A stretch of 64,000 nt of DNA from Burkholderiales bacterium (lineage in GTDB: Bacteria; Pseudomonadota; Gammaproteobacteria; Burkholderiales; Burkholderiaceae_C): NCBI GenBank assembly GCA_016213205.1, contig JACRAZ010000025.1:1-64000 (forward strand). Reading direction: 5' to 3'. This document shows, in pieces, positions 59,917 through 64,000 of this stretch (position 1 is the first letter of the stretch; every line of letters starts with the position of its first letter). A program made the position numbers and the translations under genes. The notes under the pieces are model-generated. The model was given only the letters and a program-made list of their open reading frames with translations. It did no database searches and was not told where the DNA came from.

Positions 59917-60984
59917 TCAGATGCCGCGCGGCCGCTTGAAGGTCTTGACGCGGTCGACGCTGTGCACCGTCACCGTCTGCGGCTGCCCGTTGCGCAGGAT
60001 GTCCAGCGCCACCTCGCGCTCGGCGGCCCCGCCGGCCCACAGCGCCTTCCACAGCGATTCGAGTGCATGCACCTCGGTGCCGTCGATGCGCAGGATGCGG
60101 TCGCCGGGCTGCAGGCCGGCCACGTCGGCCGGGCTGTCGGTGGTGACGCGCACGACACGCAGGACGCCTTCTTGCTCCACGCAGTTCACGCCGATCCAGG
60201 CGCGGTGGCTGGCGGCGTGGTGGCCCAGGCGCCGCCACTCGTCGGCCTGCGCAGGCAGCACGTCGACCGGCACGAACATGTTGCCCGGCAGGCGCAGGCC
60301 GTCCTCGCCGGCGTTGGCATCGGCCACCACCAGCGAGCCGATGCCCACCAGCCGGCCCGCGCCGTTGAACAGGCCCGCACCGCTGTGGTCGCGCCGCGGC
60401 GGGCTGGTGAACAGCGCGCCCGGGATGTGGTACTCCCAGTAGCCCGAGAACGCGCGGCGCGACACCAGCCAGGCCGGGCTCACCGCGGCGTCGTCGCCGC
60501 CGCTGGCGATCATCAGTGCCTCGCGCGGCGCCAGCCCGGCCGCATGGCCCAGCGGCACCGGCTCGATGTGCAGCGGCGCCAGCGCCTGCACCAGGCCGAG
60601 GCCGCTGGCCACGTCATAGCCCACCGCACGGGCCGGAATGGTGCGCCCGTCGTCGGTGCTGAGCTGCACCTCGTCGGCCTCGAGCACCAGGTAGCCGATG
60701 GTGAGCACCAGACCATCGGCGCCGATCACCACGCCGGAGCCACTGCGTTGCGGGCCCAGCGTGGTGGCCGAGCGGGCGCCCTCGACCACCTGCACCTGCA
60801 CGCCCACCATGGCCATGCGCGCGCGCTGCAGGGCCCGCGAGCGTGCCGCGAGCTCGCTCGCCGCGGCGTCGCCCTCATCGGTGGCGGCGCCGACAGGGGG
60901 TGACCAGGCCAGCACCACGGCCGCCAGCACGGCCAGCAGGGCGGTCCAGGCCACCGCGGAGAAGGGCGGGGATCCACGCTTCAT
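59917..60984 (-). CDS. S1C-like trypsin-fold protein with PDZ domain and degenerate catalytic site
   Basis: A 355-residue exported protein with a signal or anchor (VAWTALLAVLAAVVLAW). A trypsin-like domain and one C-terminal PDZ (about 265-310, with GLQPGDRILRIDGTEV) follow. At the histidine position the sequence reads GLVLTIGYLV instead of the DegP-like LTNxHVV, so the catalytic His is missing. DVASGLGLV retains the Asp region, and HSGAGLF carries a Ser in place of GNSGGPL. It is therefore likely a non-proteolytic relative of DegP/HtrA. The ATG at 60984 gives the better signal peptide and has GGGAG upstream. Confidence 0.85.
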   Translation of the reverse strand: MKRGSPPFSAVAWTALLAVLAAVVLAWSPPVGAATDEGDAAASELAARSRALQRARMAMVGVQVQVVEGARSATTLGPQRSGSGVVIGADGLVLTIGYLVLEADEVQLSTDDGRTIPARAVGYDVASGLGLVQALAPLHIEPVPLGHAAGLAPREALMIASGGDDAAVSPAWLVSRRAFSGYWEYHIPGALFTSPPRRDHSGAGLFNGAGRLVGIGSLVVADANAGEDGLRLPGNMFVPVDVLPAQADEWRRLGHHAASHRAWIGVNCVEQEGVLRVVRVTTDSPADVAGLQPGDRILRIDGTEVHALESLWKALWAGGAAEREVALDILRNGQPQTVTVHSVDRVKTFKRPRGI

Positions 60985-61096
60985 CACTGCGCTCCCGAAG
61001 GAATGCCATCGGCGCAGCATGATCCGTTCCAGCCGGCGCGGCCAGTGCGGGGTTATTCGGGGCTGCGCCGGTCCTTGAACGGCCCGGCGCGCAGGT

Positions 61097-61696
61097 TCAG
61101 CGCCTGCGCTTCGGCCCGAAGGGCAGGCGCCCGCGCCAGTGGCTGATCAGCAGCCAGGCACCGAGCATGCCGCCCAGGTGGGCGAAGTGCGCCACGCCGT
61201 CGCTGCCGGTCAGGCCGAACAGCAGCTCGAGCCCGCCGAACACGGCCACGAAGGTGCGTGCCTTCATCGGGATGGGCGGGAACAGCGGCATGATCACGCG
61301 GTTCGGGAACAGCATGCCGTAGGACAGCAACAGGCCGAACAAGGCGCCGGAGGCGCCCACGGTGTAGCCACGCGAGCCGGCGAGCCAGTTCACCAGCAGC
61401 TGCATCACCGCGGCCGTGAGCACGCTGGCGACGAGCATCTGGATGTAGCGCTTGTGGCCCCACAGGCGCTCGAGCTCGCTGCCGAACATCCACAGGCCCA
61501 GCATGTTGAAGAACAGGTGCGTGACACCACCGTGCAGGAAGGCATAGGTGCCCAGCTGCCAGGGCCAGAAGCGCCCGCTTTGCACGGGCCACAGGCCGAA
61601 GAAGGCTTCCAGCCATCCGCCGGTCAGCCATTGCAGGCAGAACACCGCCGTGCAAATCAACATCAAGGCCTGTGTGACCGGTGGCAGTGGCGGCAT
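61097..61696 (-). CDS. rhomboid family intramembrane serine protease
   Basis: A 199-residue integral membrane protease with six helices. The conserved N-terminal HGGVTHLFFNMLGLW (55-69) is present. The catalytic dyad is S116 in GASGALFG and H173 in AHLGGM. It cleaves transmembrane substrates within the bilayer. The gene starts at 61696, only 16 bases from the 3' end of the tRNA-Leu gene on the same strand, so it may be expressed from read-through of the tRNA promoter. Confidence 0.92.
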   Translation of the reverse strand: MPPLPPVTQALMLICTAVFCLQWLTGGWLEAFFGLWPVQSGRFWPWQLGTYAFLHGGVTHLFFNMLGLWMFGSELERLWGHKRYIQMLVASVLTAAVMQLLVNWLAGSRGYTVGASGALFGLLLSYGMLFPNRVIMPLFPPIPMKARTFVAVFGGLELLFGLTGSDGVAHFAHLGGMLGAWLLISHWRGRLPFGPKRRR

Positions 61697-61712
61697 GGAT
61701 GTGGCTGGGGAG

Positions 61713-61797
61713 TGGTGCCCGCGGCCAGACTCGAACTGGCACGCCTTGCGGCGGCGGATTTTGAATCCGCTACGTCTACCGATTTCGTCACGCGGGC
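61713..61797 (-). tRNA. tRNA-Leu (anticodon CAA)
   Basis: An 85-base tRNA with an encoded CCA end at 61713-61715. The acceptor arm pairs GCCCGCG (5', from 61797) with CGCGGGC. The anticodon stem GCGGA/TCCGC encloses the loop TTCAAAA, giving anticodon CAA for UUG. The T loop is TTCGAGT, and a long variable arm (CCGCAAGG region) marks it as class II, as expected for Leu. It lies between cysM (divergent) and the rhomboid gene (same strand). Confidence 0.96.
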
Positions 61798-61899
61798 CAT
61801 GGGCGCACGAGAGGTGCGGCGTGGGCGCGGATTATGGCATGCGGGTTCTGCGCCGCTCGTGGGTCCCCGGCACAATGCTCGGCGGAGGTACCCCTGTCC

Positions 61900-62805
61900 A
61901 TGCCCAACTACAAGACCGTCGAGGACGTGATCGGCCAGACGCCGCTGGTGCGGTTGCAGCGCCTGCCCGGCGCGGCGCTGCAAGCGCGCGGCAACGTGAT
62001 CCTTGGCAAGCTCGAAGGCAACAACCCGGCCGGCTCCGTGAAGGACCGGCCGGCGATGAGCATGATCCGCCGGGCCGAGGAACGCGGCGACATCCACCCC
62101 GGTGACACGCTGATCGAGGCCACCTCGGGCAACACCGGCATCGCGCTGGCGATGGCGGCCGCGATCCGCGGCTACCGCATGGTGCTGATCATGCCGGAGG
62201 ACCTCTCGATCGAACGTGCGCAGACGATGAAGGCCTATGGTGCCGAGCTGATCCTCACGCCCCGTTCGGGCGGCATGGAATACGCCCGCGACCTGGCCGA
62301 ACAGATGCAGCGCGACGGCAAGGGCTGCGTGCTCGACCAGTTCGCCAACCAGGACAACCCGCGCGTGCACTTCGAGACCACCGGCCCCGAGATCTGGCAC
62401 GAGACCGAGGGCCGTGTCACGCACTTCGTCAGCGCGATGGGCACCACCGGCACCATCACCGGCGTGGGCCGCTACCTGAAGACGCAGAACCCGGCGCTGC
62501 GTGTCATCGGCGCGCAGCCGGCCGAGGGTTCGCGCATCCCGGGCATCCGCAAGTGGCCCGAGGCCTACCTGCCGAAGATCTACGACGCGTCGGTGGTCGA
62601 CGAGCTGGTGCTCGTGGGCCAGGCCGACGCGGAAGACATGGCCCGCCGCCTGGCCCGCGAGGAAGGCCTGTTCGCCGGCATCTCGGCCGCGGGCGCGGCC
62701 TGGGTGGCGCTGCGGCTGGCCGAGACGGTGAGCGACGCCACGATCGTGTTCATCGTCTGCGACCGGGGCGAGCGCTACCTCTCCACCGGCGTGTTCCCTG
62801 CCTGA
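61900..62805 (+). CDS. cysM: cysteine synthase B (O-acetylserine/thiosulfate sulfhydrylase)
   Basis: A 301-residue PLP enzyme. The Schiff-base lysine is K48 in NNPAGSVKDR, and the TSGNTG phosphate loop is at 75-80. LIMPEDLSIERAQTM with Arg after the Glu is characteristic of CysM rather than CysK (which has a MPxTMSxERR loop). It makes cysteine from O-acetylserine with sulfide or thiosulfate. A GGAGGT ribosome site precedes the ATG. It is followed by the Nudix and TusA-like genes on the same strand. Confidence 0.93.
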   Translation: MPNYKTVEDVIGQTPLVRLQRLPGAALQARGNVILGKLEGNNPAGSVKDRPAMSMIRRAEERGDIHPGDTLIEATSGNTGIALAMAAAIRGYRMVLIMPEDLSIERAQTMKAYGAELILTPRSGGMEYARDLAEQMQRDGKGCVLDQFANQDNPRVHFETTGPEIWHETEGRVTHFVSAMGTTGTITGVGRYLKTQNPALRVIGAQPAEGSRIPGIRKWPEAYLPKIYDASVVDELVLVGQADAEDMARRLAREEGLFAGISAAGAAWVALRLAETVSDATIVFIVCDRGERYLSTGVFPA

Positions 62806-62819
62806 ACCCTGCGCTTGCC

Positions 62820-63359
62820 ATGGCCTACCAATACCGCTTCTGCCCCAACTGTGCCGAACCGCTGGCGCCCGTCGAATCGCTCGAGGACGGCGGCCTGAAG
62901 ACCCGCCTGCGCTGCGGTGCCTGCCAGTGGACCCACTGGAACAACCCGACGCCGGTGCTGGCCGCGGTGATCGAATGCGGCGACCGCGACGGCCAGCTGC
63001 TGCTGGCCCGCAATGCCGCGTGGCCCGGGCGGGCCTTCGGCCTGATCACCGGCTTCATGGAGGCCGGCGAAACACCCGAAGAAGGCCTCGCGCGCGAGGT
63101 GGCCGAGGAAACCTCGCTCGAGGCCGTGGCCACGAAGCTGATCGGCGTGTACGACTTCCAGCGCATGAACCAGGTCATCATTGCCTACCATGTGCTGGCG
63201 CGAGGCGAGATCCGCCTCTCGCCCGAGCTGGCCGAGTACAAGCTCTACGCGCCGGCCGACGTGAAGTGCTGGCCCGCCGGCACCGGCTATGCGCTGGCCG
63301 ACTGGCTGCGTTCGCGCGGCCACGAGCCGCAGTTCATGGAATGGCCCCGCCGCTCCTGA
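62820..63359 (+). CDS. Nudix hydrolase with N-terminal zinc ribbon
   Basis: A 179-residue hydrolase of nucleoside diphosphates linked to other moieties. A CPNC/CGAC zinc ribbon (C8, C11, C32, C35) precedes the Nudix box, which spans GFMEAGETPEEGLAREVAEETSLEA (78-102) with E84, R92, E93, E96 and E97 in place. The arrangement resembles NudC-like NADH pyrophosphatases but is shorter. It starts 14 bases after cysM and is probably cotranscribed with it. Confidence 0.9.
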   Translation: MAYQYRFCPNCAEPLAPVESLEDGGLKTRLRCGACQWTHWNNPTPVLAAVIECGDRDGQLLLARNAAWPGRAFGLITGFMEAGETPEEGLAREVAEETSLEAVATKLIGVYDFQRMNQVIIAYHVLARGEIRLSPELAEYKLYAPADVKCWPAGTGYALADWLRSRGHEPQFMEWPRRS

Positions 63360-63388
63360 TCCCACCGCCTTCCGACCACGGACCCACG

Positions 63389-63616
63389 ATGCAAGCCACC
63401 AAGGAAATCGACACCCGCGGGCTGAACTGCCCCTTGCCCATCCTGAAGGCCAAGAAGGCGCTGGCCGAGATGGCCAGTGGCGATGTGCTGAAGATCCTGG
63501 CCACCGACCCGGGTTCGGTGCGCGACTTCCAGGCCTTTGCGCGCCAGACGGGCAACGAGCTGGTGGAACAGTCGAACGCCGGCGACGAGTACGTGCACTA
63601 CCTGCGCCGGCGTTGA
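63389..63616 (+). CDS. TusA-family sulfurtransferase
   Basis: A 75-residue TusA-like sulfur carrier. The signature DTRGLNCPLPILKAKKALAE has the reactive Cys in NCPLP, and the protein ends with DEYVHYLRR. The family relays persulfide sulfur for tRNA thiolation or other pathways. Position after cysM and a Nudix gene suggests an operon of sulfur/redox functions. The ATG at 63389 is the best start. Confidence 0.92.
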   Translation: MQATKEIDTRGLNCPLPILKAKKALAEMASGDVLKILATDPGSVRDFQAFARQTGNELVEQSNAGDEYVHYLRRR

Positions 63617-63637
63617 GGCCGGCGGCCGGCCGCGCCG

Positions 63638-64000
63638 CTACAGCGTGAGCGTGCGCAGGAACGCGCGTGTCGACGGCCCGAGCTGCGGGTGCGCCAGCGC
63701 GAGCTCGATGTTGGCCTGCAGGAAGCCCTCCTGGCTGCCGCAGTCGTAGCGCTTGCCGTCGTAGCGGAAGGCGAACACCTTCTCGCGCCGCAGCAGCGAG
63801 GCGATGCCGTCGGTGAGCTGGATCTCGCCCCCCACGCCGCGTGGCTGGGTGGTGATCTCATGGAAGACGCCGGGCGTCAGGATGTAGCGCCCGGCCACCG
63901 CCAGGCGCGAGGGCGCGGCCTCGGGGGCGGGCTTTTCCACCATGCGGTTCACGTCGAGCAGGCGATCGTTGACGGCCGTGCCGCTCACGATGCCATAGCG
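63638..64000 (-). CDS. galU: UTP-glucose-1-phosphate uridylyltransferase, C-terminal part (cut by window end)
   Basis: The 120 visible codons run in from the right edge and stop at 63638-63640. The sequence matches GalU: RYGIVSGT and MVEKPAPEAAPS, then RYILTPGVFHEI, GGEIQLTDGIASLL and DCGSQEGFLQANI. GalU makes UDP-glucose for lipopolysaccharide and exopolysaccharide. The N-terminal nucleotide-binding half is outside the window. It converges with the TusA-like gene, with 21 bases between stops. Confidence 0.9.
   Translation of the reverse strand, partial: RYGIVSGTAVNDRLLDVNRMVEKPAPEAAPSRLAVAGRYILTPGVFHEITTQPRGVGGEIQLTDGIASLLRREKVFAFRYDGKRYDCGSQEGFLQANIELALAHPQLGPSTRAFLRTLTL

Overview
The window reads as chromosomal core DNA of a high-GC betaproteobacterium of the order Burkholderiales, probably near the Rubrivivax/Ideonella/Leptothrix group. 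This rests on the strongly GC-biased third codon positions, on gene families and neighbourhoods I recognise from that group (trpS/purN/rsmB-like, ftsK-lolA-rarA, rpmB-rpmG, livHMGF), and on the C/TACAAT-type -10 elements just upstream of many starts. The genus is inference. No phage, transposase, plasmid gene or CRISPR array is visible. Both window edges cut a gene: a Cys-rich C-terminus on the left and galU on the right.

Layout. 1-5.4 kb: acyl-CoA synthetase, a small Cys-repeat protein, a DUF924 protein, then a cluster with a truncated secreted protein, an M48 protease and a lipoprotein. 5.4-9.6 kb: two tandem prolyl oligopeptidase paralogues. 9.8-13 kb: YaeQ, a voltage-gated K+ channel with a zinc-ribbon tail, hydroxypyruvate isomerase, YpfJ-type metallopeptidase. 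13.2-17.9 kb: oligopeptidase A and a multi-PAS hybrid histidine kinase. 18-22.6 kb: a tight three-gene set (2OG-Fe dioxygenase, PLP-dependent dehydratase, S10 peptidase), then 6-phosphofructokinase and a possible structured RNA with a strong terminator. 22.6-29.3 kb (minus strand): a translationally coupled row of two ABC half-exporters, an MFS carrier, a PAS-GGDEF cyclase and an enoyl-CoA hydratase. 29.4-32.7 kb: SDR, small conserved genes, DJ-1/PfpI, ribbon-helix-helix protein, RluA. 32.8-35.9 kb: a Cpx-like envelope-stress module (Spy/CpxP-like lipoprotein, ICMT-like methyltransferase, response regulator, histidine kinase). 36-43.3 kb: DUF3047, an 82-residue protein, a 474-base leader region, RsgA, TrpS, PurN, RsmB-like methyltransferase, fatty-acid desaturase. 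43.4-51.4 kb: rpmG/rpmB, trxB, a Crp/Fnr regulator, ftsK, lolA, an orphan cheW, rarA. 51.6-56.4 kb: livHMGF permease and ATPases and an aminotransferase. 56.6-64 kb: Bug-type binding protein, a 52-residue Cys protein, CDP-glucoseen-reductase-like flavoprotein, SDR, degenerate S1 protease, rhomboid, tRNA-Leu(CAA), cysM, Nudix hydrolase, TusA-like protein and partial galU.

Most of the window is housekeeping: translation (rpmB, rpmG, rsgA, rluA, rsmB-like, trpS, tRNA-Leu), division and repair (ftsK, rarA), envelope (lolA, Cpx-like system, desaturase, galU), redox and sulfur metabolism (trxB, cysM, tusA-like), and amino-acid uptake and peptide breakdown (liv, prolyl oligopeptidases, M3, S10). The least ordinary items are the dioxygenase-dehydratase-S10 set, the possible RNA after pfkA, the deletion-like junction before the M48 gene, the diguanylate cyclase inside an exporter operon, and the leader mini-ORF before rsgA.
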